Assembly: GCA_965209065.1 (NCBI GenBank)
Contig: OZ242373.1
Coordinates: 682,001-746,000, forward strand
Origin: CBDBUR01 sp965209065
GTDB taxonomy: Bacteria; Pseudomonadota; Alphaproteobacteria; JAPOUT01; G958296285
Direction of reading: 5' to 3'
Length of the DNA: 64,000 nucleotides
The notes under the pieces are model-generated. The model saw only the letters and a list, made by a program, of their open reading frames with translations. It ran no database searches and was not told where the DNA came from. Both the position numbers and the translations under genes were made by a program. Below, piece by piece: positions 25,012 to 33,552 of the stretch; within the stretch, counting starts at the first letter, position 1; each line of letters opens with the position of its first letter.

Positions 25012-26229
25012 TTATGCGTCTTGGACGTCCTGCACGGTGAGGATAAGCTCTTGTAGCCCGAAGGGTTTTGGCAGAAAGCGAATGCGCTCGGCGAGTTTAG
25101 CCTCAGGGTCGCGGAAAGCGTCTTCGGCATAGCCTGAGATGAGGACGACTTGTAAATTTTTATGTTGGTTCAGCAGGTGCTCGGCGAGTTGGACGCCGTC
25201 CATACCGCTCATCACGACATCGCTCACGAGGACATCGAGTTGCTCTATCGGGGTGGCGAGGGCTTCCTCAGCGCTCGGCGCGGTAAGCACCTCGAAGCCG
25301 TGCGAGCGTAAAGCGCGCGCGGCGAATTCTCTTATCGTCGGTTCGTCTTCTACGAGCAAAATTTTCTTTTGTCCTGTGTTGGAGCGAGGAGAAAGTTGTG
25401 CGGGCGCAGAGAAATTTTTATTTTTATTTTCTGCCTCCCCTTCTTCCTCTTGATGATGGCGTGGCAGATAAATGCGAAAGGCGGTGCCCTTGCCTTTTTC
25501 GCTTTCGGGGAATATAAAACCATCGCTTTGCTTGACGATACCATAAACGGTGGAAAGCCCTAGCCCTGTGCCTTGCGGTTTGGTCGAGTAAAAAGGTTCA
25601 AAGATATTACCGAGCTCAGCTTTAGCAATACCGCACCCGCTATCTTTTATTTCAAGCAGCACATAATCTTTATTTTTAGGAATGAGGACATGGTCTTTTT
25701 GCGCGAGTTGCCGCGCGGGCATCGGGGCTATTGTTATATCTAGCCTGCCGCCATTAGGCATAGCATCGCGCGCATTCACCGCGAGGTTAATAATAATTTG
25801 CTCTAGCTGTGTTGGGTCAGCGAGCACCGGCCACACTGGCTCTATGATATTTAGTTTCACATCAATCGGCGCGCCGAGCAATCTATCAACCAGGTTTAAG
25901 ATATTTTCCGCGCGCGTTTTAAGGTCGAGCGGTTGCGGTTGTAAAATCTGTCTGCGCGAAAAAGCAAGCAGTTGGCGCACGAGGTCTGCGCCGCGTTGCG
26001 CATTGTTTCTTATTTCTTGGACTTCGCTAAATTGTCCTTTGGGCATAGAATCGCATGCGGTAATAATCGCGGTGAGGATATTATTGAAATCGTGCGCGAC
26101 CCCGCCGGCGAGTTGCCCGACCGCTTGCATTTTCTGCGCTTGCGCGGCTTGCGTTTCGAGCCGCGCGGCATCTGTTTTTTTTAAGAACAGGTTTTTAATC
26201 TTGGTTATAAATTTTTTCTTTACGCTCAT
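25012..26229 (-). CDS. cckA: CckA-like hybrid histidine kinase without sensor region
   Basis: About 405 aa from the ATG at 26227-26229 (an in-frame upstream Met at 26331 would lie inside dksA). Order of parts: a short basic start, a coiled linker, the HisKA box with His46 in GGVAHDFNNIL, an HATPase domain (NLAVNARDAMPNGG, DSGCGI, GTGLGLSTVYGIVKQ), and a C-terminal receiver (LLVEDE, VSDVVMSGMDG, LPKPF). The receiver with ISGYAEDAF matches CckA, the kinase that phosphorylates ChpT and so CtrA and CpdR in alphaproteobacterial cell-cycle control. Known CckA proteins have two membrane segments and PAS domains in front; here these are absent, so the enzyme should be cytoplasmic. It overlaps the 3' end of dksA by 35 bp. 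chpT and ctrA are not in the window. Confidence 0.8.
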   Translation of the reverse strand: MSVKKKFITKIKNLFLKKTDAARLETQAAQAQKMQAVGQLAGGVAHDFNNILTAIITACDSMPKGQFSEVQEIRNNAQRGADLVRQLLAFSRRQILQPQPLDLKTRAENILNLVDRLLGAPIDVKLNIIEPVWPVLADPTQLEQIIINLAVNARDAMPNGGRLDITIAPMPARQLAQKDHVLIPKNKDYVLLEIKDSGCGIAKAELGNIFEPFYSTKPQGTGLGLSTVYGIVKQSDGFIFPESEKGKGTAFRIYLPRHHQEEEGEAENKNKNFSAPAQLSPRSNTGQKKILLVEDEPTIREFAARALRSHGFEVLTAPSAEEALATPIEQLDVLVSDVVMSGMDGVQLAEHLLNQHKNLQVVLISGYAEDAFRDPEAKLAERIRFLPKPFGLQELILTVQDVQDA

Positions 26230-26638
26230 GTCGTTCTTGCGCTTCAATGGATAGGGTCGCGATGGGTCTTGCGATGAGTCTTTTAAGACTAATGGGTTGT
26301 CCGCTTTCCTCGCAATAGCCGTAAGAGCCATTTTTAATGCGCTCGAGCGCCCAGTCTATTTTAGCGATGAGCTTTCTTTGTCTATCGCGTTCGCGCAGTT
26401 CGATGGTGCGGTCGGCATCTAGGGTTGCGCGGTCGGCGACATCGGCGTTGTGCTTCTCTTCGTGTTTGAGATGTTCCATCGTAATCTCGGCGCCGCTGAG
26501 CAGTTCCTTCTTCCACTGCTGCAGCCGATTGTAGAAGTAAGCGAGCTGTTTCGGCGACATAAACGCCTCCTGCTCGGAGGGTTCGTAGTCTGTGGGTAGA
26601 TTGATATACCTCACCCTATTCCAAAGACGTTTCAACAT
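26195..26638 (-). CDS. dksA: RNA polymerase-binding transcription factor DksA
   Basis: A 147-aa DksA. The coiled-coil hairpin covers about residues 30-105 (FYNRLQQWKKELLSG to RDRQRKLIAKIDWALERI) and its tip carries the acidic pair region NADVADRATLDADR needed for action in the RNA polymerase secondary channel. The zinc-finger area reads GYCEESGQPISLKRLIARPIATLSIEA, with one Cys instead of four; this single-Cys form is usual for alphaproteobacterial DksA, so it is not a defect. With ppGpp it tunes rRNA and amino-acid promoters. It lies just upstream of, and overlaps, the cckA-like gene, so the two are probably cotranscribed. Confidence 0.92.
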   Translation of the reverse strand: MLKRLWNRVRYINLPTDYEPSEQEAFMSPKQLAYFYNRLQQWKKELLSGAEITMEHLKHEEKHNADVADRATLDADRTIELRERDRQRKLIAKIDWALERIKNGSYGYCEESGQPISLKRLIARPIATLSIEAQERHERKEKIYNQD

Positions 26639-26668
26639 ATTGTTCTTATATCATATTTATCTAGCTTT

Positions 26669-26743
26669 TGGCGCGCCCTAGGGGAGTCGAACCCCTCTTT
26701 TCAGGTTGAAAACCTGACGTCCTAACCGATAGACGAAGGGCGC
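26669..26743 (-). tRNA. tRNA-Glu (TTC)
   Basis: Minus strand: acceptor GCGCCCT with AGGGCGC, D arm GTCT/GGAC, anticodon stem TCAGG/CCTGA with loop TTTTCAA (anticodon TTC), T arm AGGGG-TTCGACT-CCCCT, encoded CCA. Confidence 0.95.
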
Positions 26744-26795
26744 TCCTAGTTCTTATAAAGCATAATGGTCTTTTTTTATAGGGGTTATTCGCCTT

Positions 26796-26822
26796 CCCCG
26801 CGAGCTTTAGCTTTTAGCGGGG
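26796..26822 (-). terminator. GC-rich hairpin after the 12-repeat Sel1 gene
   Basis: CCCCGC and GCGGGG (26796-26801 and 26817-26822) can pair around a 15-nt loop, 9 bp past the Sel1 gene stop. It is followed on the minus strand by AAGGCG rather than by a T-run, so it is a weak terminator candidate; a run of seven T/A lies about 20 bp further. Confidence 0.35.
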
Positions 26823-26830
26823 GGCTAGCA

Positions 26831-28357
26831 TTATTGCTTTTGTGAGAATTTCTTAAGCAACTGATTTGCTTTCGCTTGGGCTTTTTCAAGCTGTTCGGGA
26901 CTCAACTGCGTTGCGATTGAATCTCTTCCTTCTGCGGCTTTTTTATACCCTAAAGTAGCAGAGATACTCGACCATTTATAAGCCTCCTGATAATTTTGGG
27001 AAACGCCTTGCCCGTTCCTATACATCCACCCTAAATTAAATTGCGCTTCAGCATGCCCTTGCTCTGCCGCCAAGTGATACCAGCGCAAGGCTTCTTTATA
27101 ATTTTTAGGAACACCTAGCCCGAAGTAATACATTGTCCCTAATTTAAAATACGCGTTAGCATCCCCTTGCTCTGCCGCTTTGCGCCACCAGCGCATTGCT
27201 TCTTTATAGTCTTGCTGAACGCCTCGCCCTTGCTCATACAACACCCCTAAATTATGTTGCGCTTTAACACCCCCTTGCTCTGCCGCTTTGCGATACCAGC
27301 CCACTGCTTTTTCATAGTCTTTAGAAACACCTTGCCCATTAGCATGCATCACCCCTAAATTAAATTGCGCGTCAGCAATCCCTTGCTCTGCCGCCAAGTG
27401 AAGCCAGTGCAATGCTTCTTTATAATCTTTAGGAATACCTTGCCCCTTAGCATACAGCAACCCTAAATTATATTGCGCACTAGCATTCCCTTGCTCTGCC
27501 GCTTTATGAAACCAGAGCAACGCCTCTTTACTGCCTTTAGAAACGCCTTGCCTAAAGCGATGCATCGCCCCTAAATCACTTTGTGCTTGGGCAAACCCCT
27601 GCTCCGCTGCTTTGCGAAGCCAATGCACCGCTTCTTTATGGTCTTGAGGAACACCTCGCCCGCGTCTATACATCGATCCTAAATTAAATTGCGCTTGAGC
27701 AAACCCTTGCTCTGCCGCTTTAAGATACCAGCGCACTGCCTCCTCATAGCTCTGTGAAGCGCCTTGCCCTTCATAATACATCAGTCCTAAACTATATTGC
27801 GCTTGAACGAACTCCTGCTCTGCCGCCTTGTGCCACCAGCGCACTGCCTCCTCATGGCTCTGTGAAGCGCCTTGCCCTAGTCTATACATCGACCCTAAAT
27901 TATATTGCGCGTTAACCTCCCCTTGCTTTGCCGCTTTACGATACCAGCGCACCGCTTCCTTATAGTCTTTAGGAATGCTGCGTCCGTTAAAATAAATTTC
28001 TCCTAAAGCAGATTGCGCTTTAGCAACTCCCTGCTCTGCTGCCTTGTGCAACCAACGCACCGCCCCCTTAGGATTCCGCGAAACGCCGCGCCCTTGCAAA
28101 TACAGCAACCCCAAGTTAAATTGTGCTTCAGCAACTCCTTGCTCTGCCGCCTTGCGCCACCAGCGCGCCGCTCTTTTATAATCCTGTTTAATTCCTTGCC
28201 CATCCTCATACATTTTTCCTAAATTAAATTGCGCGTTAGCATCGCCCTGCTTTGCTTTTTCAAGCAGTATCTCATTTTCACTTTTGAAAACATCGCACGC
28301 GGGAACGGCAAGCAGGGTCAGCGCCACAAAAAAGCTAGTGAATAATTTTGTTTTCAT
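26831..28357 (-). CDS. Sel1-repeat lipoprotein, 12 repeats (508 aa)
   Basis: A signal peptide MKTKLFTSFFVALTLLAVPAC with a lipobox-like VPAC suggests export and lipidation at Cys21. Then come 12 Sel1-like repeats of 36 aa (pattern AQFNLGxMYxxGxGVxxDYKEAxRWxxKAAEQG). Such solenoids bind protein partners or peptides and often act in envelope or signalling complexes; no enzymatic motif is present. Start ATG with TTAGGAG 7 nt upstream is clear. It is the longest of four Sel1 paralogues within 7 kb, lies 30 bp after recJ on the same strand and shares its signal peptide with the genes at 31207 and 32221. The target is unknown. Confidence 0.88.
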   Translation of the reverse strand: MKTKLFTSFFVALTLLAVPACDVFKSENEILLEKAKQGDANAQFNLGKMYEDGQGIKQDYKRAARWWRKAAEQGVAEAQFNLGLLYLQGRGVSRNPKGAVRWLHKAAEQGVAKAQSALGEIYFNGRSIPKDYKEAVRWYRKAAKQGEVNAQYNLGSMYRLGQGASQSHEEAVRWWHKAAEQEFVQAQYSLGLMYYEGQGASQSYEEAVRWYLKAAEQGFAQAQFNLGSMYRRGRGVPQDHKEAVHWLRKAAEQGFAQAQSDLGAMHRFRQGVSKGSKEALLWFHKAAEQGNASAQYNLGLLYAKGQGIPKDYKEALHWLHLAAEQGIADAQFNLGVMHANGQGVSKDYEKAVGWYRKAAEQGGVKAQHNLGVLYEQGRGVQQDYKEAMRWWRKAAEQGDANAYFKLGTMYYFGLGVPKNYKEALRWYHLAAEQGHAEAQFNLGWMYRNGQGVSQNYQEAYKWSSISATLGYKKAAEGRDSIATQLSPEQLEKAQAKANQLLKKFSQKQ

Positions 28358-28387
28358 CTTTCCTCTCCTAATAGTTTATGCGATAGA

Positions 28388-30175
28388 TTATAACACCTTA
28401 CTTCTTTCCTCGCCACCCCCATTAAGCGCGTTCGGGAGTAGCGCATCGGCGAGAGCGATTTCTACGCCCGATACCATATTGCTCCACGCCGGACGCAAAG
28501 AGCCAGCAATATGAAACAGCTCGCCCGCACCCGACAAGAGCTTCATCCCTAAAGGCGTGGTGGCTTGATGAAAGCCGACGACCTCCACCGCTTGCCCGCC
28601 CGACGAAGGACGAAAACGGCAGCGCAAATGACCATTGCCGCTCACGCGCGCATGCTCCAAACGCCCATCGGTGAACAACAAACACGGCGTGGGGTTGCCC
28701 TTGCCGTAGGGTGCGGCTTTTTGTAGCTCCTCATACAAGGCGCGGGTCGCGGCGGAGAAATCCAGCACCGCATCTATCGAGCTAGAGGGCAAGGTGTTTC
28801 TTTTTTGACGCTCGCTCGCCTCAACAAAAAAATCGGTGAAGGGCGCGACCTTATCTTTAGCAATGGTGAAACCTGCCGCTTGCTTATGTCCGCCGCCGCG
28901 CACGAGCAGACCCTCGGCAACCGCCTCATACATCAGCCCGCCCAAATCGAGCCTGCCGTCACTGCGAATAGAGCCCGTGCCAGCTTCGCCATTGAGCGCA
29001 ATCACAACAGCAGTTTTTTGATATTTATCTTTAAGCCGCGCGGCGATAATGCCAATGATACCGACATGCCACCCTTCGCTCGCCACAAGCACAACCTCTT
29101 TATTTTCGCTTTGGGCTTGCAGACGCGCAAGCGCTTCGCTTAACATTTTTTTCTCCATCGTTTGGCGCTGGCGGTTTAGGCTGTTAAGCTGCGCGGCAAG
29201 GGCTTCGGCTTCGCTGGCGTCGGTGCTGGTTAAAAGTTCAAGCGCTAAATCCGCTTTGCCGATACGACCGGCGGCATTTATTCTCGGACCCAAAGAAAAA
29301 GAAAAGCTCTCGACATTTGGCTTGCCGCGCATACCGGCGGTTTTGGCTAGAGCCTTTAACCCTAAATTATTCGTGTGCGCCAGAGCATCTAACCCGCGCG
29401 CGACAAAAGCGCGGTTCAATCCCGTTAGGGGTGCGACATCGCAAACCGTGCTAAGCGCAACGAGCTCTAAAAAATTCATCAAGTTAGGCAGCTCGGCGGT
29501 TTCCTCTTTGCTTTTCAACGCGCGGTTGAGCGAAACAAGAAACATAAAAGCAACGCCACCCGCCGTTAGATAACCCAAGCCGCTTTTATCTTCCGGGCTA
29601 TTAGGATTAACGAAAGCAGCCGCAGGCGGCACCTCATCGGTTGGGTGGTGGTCTAAAATCACCACTTGCATATTTTTCTCTTTCGCATAGGTCAGCGCTT
29701 CAATATCTTTCGCGCCGCAGTCTAAAGTGACAACAAAAGAAATGCCATCGCTTTCAATTTCTTTGAGGCGGTCGGGGCTTAAGCCATAACCATCGAGCAT
29801 GCGGTCAGGCAGATAGGTTCGGTTCGGCACATTCATTTTATCAAAATAACTTTTCAGCAAAGCAACGCTCGTGATGCCATCGACATCATAATCGCCGTAG
29901 ATGGCGATTTCTTTATTCTCGCTCATCGCTTGTAAGACGAGGCGCACCGCGCTGTCCATATCGGCGAGCGTGGAAGGGTCGGGCAGTTCATCGCGCAGCT
30001 TCGGGTTGAGAAAACGCGCGAGGTCGTTCTCCTCAACATCGCGCAGAGCAAGCAGACGCGAAAGCGTTTTAGAAAAACCAAACCGCTCGACAATGCGCCG
30101 CGCCTTATCCTCATTGACTTGCTCTATTTGCCACAGCCTGCCGCTTAAAGATTCGGTAATCGGTTCGGGCTGCAT
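28388..30175 (-). CDS. recJ: Single-stranded-DNA-specific exonuclease RecJ
   Basis: A 595-aa RecJ, normal length. DHH-family motifs are all present: AIYGDYDVDGITS near residue 93, VTLDCG, ILDHHPTDE, the DHHA1 motif RGGGHKQAAG in the second domain, and a C-terminal OB-like domain. It degrades single-stranded DNA 5' to 3' in recombination and mismatch repair, using Mn2+ or Mg2+. The gene begins 2 bp after the glpX stop, so the two form an operon, an arrangement seen widely in alphaproteobacteria. The next gene on the strand is a Sel1 lipoprotein 30 bp away. Confidence 0.96.
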   Translation of the reverse strand: MQPEPITESLSGRLWQIEQVNEDKARRIVERFGFSKTLSRLLALRDVEENDLARFLNPKLRDELPDPSTLADMDSAVRLVLQAMSENKEIAIYGDYDVDGITSVALLKSYFDKMNVPNRTYLPDRMLDGYGLSPDRLKEIESDGISFVVTLDCGAKDIEALTYAKEKNMQVVILDHHPTDEVPPAAAFVNPNSPEDKSGLGYLTAGGVAFMFLVSLNRALKSKEETAELPNLMNFLELVALSTVCDVAPLTGLNRAFVARGLDALAHTNNLGLKALAKTAGMRGKPNVESFSFSLGPRINAAGRIGKADLALELLTSTDASEAEALAAQLNSLNRQRQTMEKKMLSEALARLQAQSENKEVVLVASEGWHVGIIGIIAARLKDKYQKTAVVIALNGEAGTGSIRSDGRLDLGGLMYEAVAEGLLVRGGGHKQAAGFTIAKDKVAPFTDFFVEASERQKRNTLPSSSIDAVLDFSAATRALYEELQKAAPYGKGNPTPCLLFTDGRLEHARVSGNGHLRCRFRPSSGGQAVEVVGFHQATTPLGMKLLSGAGELFHIAGSLRPAWSNMVSGVEIALADALLPNALNGGGEERSKVL

Positions 30176-30177
30176 TA

Positions 30178-31155
30178 TTATATTCTTTGGAAGTTTTCGA
30201 TGAAGCGTCTTTCCTTGTTCGCCGCGTGAATGAGCAAAGAGTGCGTGTAAGTTTGAGCTTGTCCGTTGCGCGCGCCTTTCAACAAAGAGCCATCGGTAAC
30301 GCCGGTTGCGACAAAGATAGCATCACCGCGCACCATTTCGTCAATCGAGTAAATATGGTTCGGGTCTTTGATTCCCATTTTGCGCGCGCGGTTGAGTTTC
30401 TCCTCTGTGTCGAGCACGAGTCGCGTCACCATTTGCCCGCCGATAGAATGGAGAGCGGTCGCGGCAAGCACGCCTTCAGGCGCGCCGCCGACCCCGACAT
30501 ACATATCAACGCCATTGGGGTCGGTGGTGTGGATAACGCCGGCGATATCGCCATCGGAGATATAGCAGACGACCGCACCGACCGAGCGCAGTTGCTCGAC
30601 GAGTTCGGCGTGGCGGGGTCGGTCGAGGACGCAAACTTTAATCTCGCTGGGCTTCACGCCTTTGGCTTTAGCGAGCGCGCGGACGTTATCGGCGGCACTG
30701 GCTTCCAGAGAAATGAGGTTTGGCTCGAAGCCACCGCCGATGGCAATTTTTTCCATATAGACATCGGGCGCGTGGAGGAGGCAATCGCGGTGCGCCAGAG
30801 CGGCGACCGCCAGCGCGTTGGCTTGCCCCTTTGCGGTTAGGGTTGTCCCTTCTAGCGGGTCGACGGCAATATCGACCGCGATGCTGGCATCTGCGCCCAT
30901 GCCAACTTTTTCGCCAATAAAAAGCATGGGCGCTTCGTCGCGCTCGCCCTCGCCGATGACGATGCGCCCTTCCATTTCAATTTCATTGAGCGCAAGTCGC
31001 ATAGCTTCGACGGCGACTTTATCGGCGGAGAATTCATCGCCGCGCCCGATTTGTTCTTTCGCGGCGAGCGCGGCGCGCTCTGTTGCGCGCAGCAGCCCGA
31101 AAATCAAGTGTGCGCTTAAAGGCGTTTCTACTGAGGCATTTTGTCCTAATCCCAT
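30178..31155 (-). CDS. glpX: Fructose-1,6-bisphosphatase class II (GlpX)
   Basis: A 325-aa class II fructose-1,6-bisphosphatase (some homologues also act on sedoheptulose bisphosphate). Features seen: AATERAALAAKEQIGRGDE near the start, IVIGEGERDEAPML, the metal-binding DPLEGTTLTAKGQANALAV, and VGGAPEGVLAATAL. It removes the 1-phosphate in gluconeogenesis. TAGAGAG precedes the ATG. recJ follows after 2 bp. On the upstream side is the 327-aa Sel1 gene ending 51 bp away. Confidence 0.95.
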   Translation of the reverse strand: MGLGQNASVETPLSAHLIFGLLRATERAALAAKEQIGRGDEFSADKVAVEAMRLALNEIEMEGRIVIGEGERDEAPMLFIGEKVGMGADASIAVDIAVDPLEGTTLTAKGQANALAVAALAHRDCLLHAPDVYMEKIAIGGGFEPNLISLEASAADNVRALAKAKGVKPSEIKVCVLDRPRHAELVEQLRSVGAVVCYISDGDIAGVIHTTDPNGVDMYVGVGGAPEGVLAATALHSIGGQMVTRLVLDTEEKLNRARKMGIKDPNHIYSIDEMVRGDAIFVATGVTDGSLLKGARNGQAQTYTHSLLIHAANKERRFIENFQRI

Positions 31156-31206
31156 CTCTCTAGTATTAACTGATTCGCTTTATTTAATCTATAGCGATGT
31201 TGGGGA

Positions 31207-32190
31207 TTATTTCTTTTGCGAGAATTTTTTAACCCACTGGAGAGCTTCATCTTGGGCTTTTCCAATCTGTTGGCGACTCAACTTCTTTGTGACTAAATCT
31301 CTTACTTCCTTAGCATGTGCATTTCCTAAAGTGTTAGCGATACTCAACCATTTATAAGCCTCCTGATAATTTTGGGGAACACCTCGCCCATCAGCATACA
31401 TCTCCCCTAAATTATTTTGCGCTTCAGCAAACCCTTGCCCCGCCGCCTTGCGATACCAGCGCGCCGCTTTTTTATCGTCTTGAGGAACGCCTTGCCCCAT
31501 ATCAAACATTAATCCTAAATAATATTGCGCTTCAGAAAATCCTTGCCCCGCTGCCTTGCGATACCAACGCACAGCTTTTTTATCATCTTGAGGAACACCT
31601 TGCCCATTATCATACATCACCCCTAAATAATATTGCGCTTTAGCATGCCCTTTCTTTGCCGCCAAGTGAAACCAGCGCACTGCTTCTTTATTGTTTTGAA
31701 TAACGCCTTCCCCCGCCCGATACATCACCCCTAAAAGAAATTGCGCGTTAGCATGCCCTTTCTTTGCCGCCTTGCGATACCAGCGCGCCGCTTTTTTATA
31801 GTTTTGTGGAATACCTCGCCCATTAGCATACATCATTCCTAAATTAGCTTGCGCTAGAACAAACCCTTTCTCTGCTGACAAGTGAAACCAGTGCAAGGCT
31901 TTTTTATGGTCTTCAAAAACACCTCGCCCCTCATTATACATCGCGCCTAAATTATTTTGCGCTTTAGCATGCCCTTTCTTTGCCGCCTTGCGATACCAGC
32001 CCACCGCTTCTTCTTCGCTTTTAGGAAGACCTTTCCCTTCAGCAAGCCTCACCCCTAAATTATATTGTGCTTGAGTCTTTCCCTTCTTTGCTTTTTTAAG
32101 CGAGAACTCTTGGCTAACACAACCCGTTCCCGCTAACATCATTAGAGCCACAAAAAAGCTGGTGAGTAATTTTGTTTTCCTTGCTGTGAT
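31207..32190 (-). CDS. Sel1-repeat lipoprotein, 7 repeats, apparent ATC start
   Basis: Seven Sel1-like repeats (36 aa each, VMYDNGQGVPQDDKKAVRWYRKAAGQG pattern) behind an export signal. The first conventional start (GTG at 32149-32151) would give a signal without positive charge and with no ribosome site. The reading frame stays open back to the neighbour's stop and contains the conserved signal T-A-R-K-T-K-L-L-T-S-F-F-V-A-L-M-M ending in LAGTGC, a lipobox. The only codon at the right distance (8 nt) from the strong TTAGGAG is ATC at 32188-32190, which I take as start (327 aa). The paralogue at 28357 has ATG at the equivalent place. Function: probable periplasmic or outer-membrane scaffold; partner unknown. 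Confidence 0.75.
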   Translation of the reverse strand: MTARKTKLLTSFFVALMMLAGTGCVSQEFSLKKAKKGKTQAQYNLGVRLAEGKGLPKSEEEAVGWYRKAAKKGHAKAQNNLGAMYNEGRGVFEDHKKALHWFHLSAEKGFVLAQANLGMMYANGRGIPQNYKKAARWYRKAAKKGHANAQFLLGVMYRAGEGVIQNNKEAVRWFHLAAKKGHAKAQYYLGVMYDNGQGVPQDDKKAVRWYRKAAGQGFSEAQYYLGLMFDMGQGVPQDDKKAARWYRKAAGQGFAEAQNNLGEMYADGRGVPQNYQEAYKWLSIANTLGNAHAKEVRDLVTKKLSRQQIGKAQDEALQWVKKFSQKK

Positions 32191-32240
32191 TGTTCTTTCT
32201 CCTAATTTAATTATAAAGCATTATTTCTTTTGTGAAAACT
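32135..32240 (-). repeat. Duplicated intergenic/signal-peptide segment, copy 1
   Basis: About 105 bp covering the 3' end of one Sel1 gene, the spacer with ribosome site and the signal peptide of the next are repeated almost exactly at 32965-33075. I count two differences in the central 85 bp (g/a in gctggtgag, a/g in ttataaag). This shows that the 327-aa and 266-aa genes arose by tandem duplication or were recently homogenised. Confidence 0.8.
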
Positions 32241-33021
32241 TATCAAACCACTGCTTTACTTCATCTTGTGCTTGTTTTAATTTTTGTGAGCTTAAAATTT
32301 TTGCAGTTAAATCTCTTGCTTTCGTGGCTTCTTTATCTCCTAAAGCACTAGCGATACTAAACCATTTATAAGCCTCCTTATAGTTTTCGGGAACGCCTTG
32401 CCCCTGAAAATACATCACTCCTAAATTAACCTGCGCGTTAGCATCTCCTTGCTCTGCCGCCAAGTGATACCAACGCACTGCTTCTTTATAGTTTTGAGGA
32501 ACACCGCGCCCCTTATCATACATCACCCCTAAACTATATTGCGCTTCAGCAGCCCCTTGCTTTGCCGCTTTGCGATACCAACGCACTGCTTCTTTATAGT
32601 TTTGAGGAACGCCTAACCCGTTCTCATACATCACCCCTAAATTATCTTGTGCTTTAACATTCCCTTGCTCTGCCGCCAAGTGATACCAGTGCAACGCTTC
32701 TTTATAGTCTTGGGGAACACCTTGCCCCTTATCATACATCCACCCTAAATTAACCTGCGCTTTAACATACCCTTGCTTTGCCGCCAAGTGAAACCAACGC
32801 ACTGCTTCTTTATAATCTTGCTTAACGCCTCGCCCATTCTCATACATCACTCCTAAATTAAATTGCGCTTTAGCATCACCTTGCTGTGCTTTTTCAATTA
32901 TTTGCTGTATTTGTTTATTATTGCTTTGAGCCGTGCTTGAAATAGGCACGGCAAGCGAAGCCACGAACATCATTAGAGCCACAAAAAAGCTAGTGAGTAA
33001 TTTTGTTTTCCTTGCTGTGAT
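32221..33021 (-). CDS. Sel1-repeat exported protein, 5 repeats, apparent ATC start
   Basis: Five Sel1-like repeats followed by the family's short helical tail ending FSQKK. As in its neighbour, no ATG, GTG, TTG or CTG exists between the upstream stop and the conserved signal peptide; the codon 8 nt after TTAGGAG is ATC at 33019-33021. Read from there the protein is 266 aa and starts M-T-A-R-K-T-K-L-L-T-S-F-F-V-A-L, continues hydrophobic and has a normal signal peptidase I site at STAQS, so this paralogue should be soluble periplasmic, not a lipoprotein. The GTG at 32982 is the alternative start but would remove the charged n-region. It sits between two other Sel1 genes in a minus-strand cluster downstream of clpA. 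Confidence 0.75.
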   Translation of the reverse strand: MTARKTKLLTSFFVALMMFVASLAVPISSTAQSNNKQIQQIIEKAQQGDAKAQFNLGVMYENGRGVKQDYKEAVRWFHLAAKQGYVKAQVNLGWMYDKGQGVPQDYKEALHWYHLAAEQGNVKAQDNLGVMYENGLGVPQNYKEAVRWYRKAAKQGAAEAQYSLGVMYDKGRGVPQNYKEAVRWYHLAAEQGDANAQVNLGVMYFQGQGVPENYKEAYKWFSIASALGDKEATKARDLTAKILSSQKLKQAQDEVKQWFDKFSQKK

Positions 33022-33075
33022 TGTTCTTTCTCCTAATTTAATTGTAAAGCATTATTTCTTTTGTGAAAACTTTTC
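32965..33075 (-). repeat. Duplicated intergenic/signal-peptide segment, copy 2
   Basis: Second copy of the segment at 32135-32240, with the same ATC codon, ribosome site and end of the upstream Sel1 gene (SQKK, TAA). Confidence 0.8.
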
Positions 33076-33528
33076 GAGCCACTGGCTTACTTCGTCTTCG
33101 GTTTCTTCAATCTGTTGGTGGTTCAACTCCCCTTTCGCTAAATCGCTTTCCATTTTAGCACCTATATCCCCTAAAGCGTTAGCGATTTTAAACCATTTAT
33201 AAGACTTTTCATAATCTTGCTTAACGCCACGCCGCCCTTGCAAATACATCACTCCTAAACTAAATTGCGCTGCAACATCCCCTTGCTCTGCCGCTTTGCG
33301 ATACCAGCTCGCCGCTTTTTCACAATCTTGCTGAACTCCTAGCCCCAGCTCATACATAAACCCTAAATTAAATTGCGCAGTAGCAAATCCTTGCTCCGCC
33401 GCCTTGCGAAACCAGCGCACCCCTTCTTCATAATCTTGCTCTGCAGCATGCTTCGACCCCAAACTATTTTGCGCTCTAGAATCTCCTTGCTTTGCTTTTT
33501 CAAGCAAGATACTTAAAATCTTTTCCAT
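33052..33528 (-). CDS. Short Sel1-repeat protein without signal peptide (158 aa)
   Basis: Three Sel1-like repeats: the first lacks part of its loop (SKHAAEQDYEEG), the third carries an inserted Arg (LQGRRGVKQDY), followed by the same C-terminal helix as its neighbours (SQWLEKFSQKK). It starts MEKILSILLEKAKQGD, with no export signal, so it should stay in the cytoplasm or it is a truncated family member that lost its 5' end. The ATG is 24 bp after the clpA stop with only a weak site (GTAAAG) before it, so translation may depend on clpA read-through. A role as adaptor or scaffold near ClpA is only a guess from position. Confidence 0.75.
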   Translation of the reverse strand: MEKILSILLEKAKQGDSRAQNSLGSKHAAEQDYEEGVRWFRKAAEQGFATAQFNLGFMYELGLGVQQDCEKAASWYRKAAEQGDVAAQFSLGVMYLQGRRGVKQDYEKSYKWFKIANALGDIGAKMESDLAKGELNHQQIEETEDEVSQWLEKFSQKK

Positions 33529-33552
33529 CTTTACATCTCTAAATAACTTACG

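Noticed and set aside
26195..26638. DksA with a broken zinc finger
   Set aside because: The single-Cys version is the usual alphaproteobacterial form, so it is not a damaged gene.
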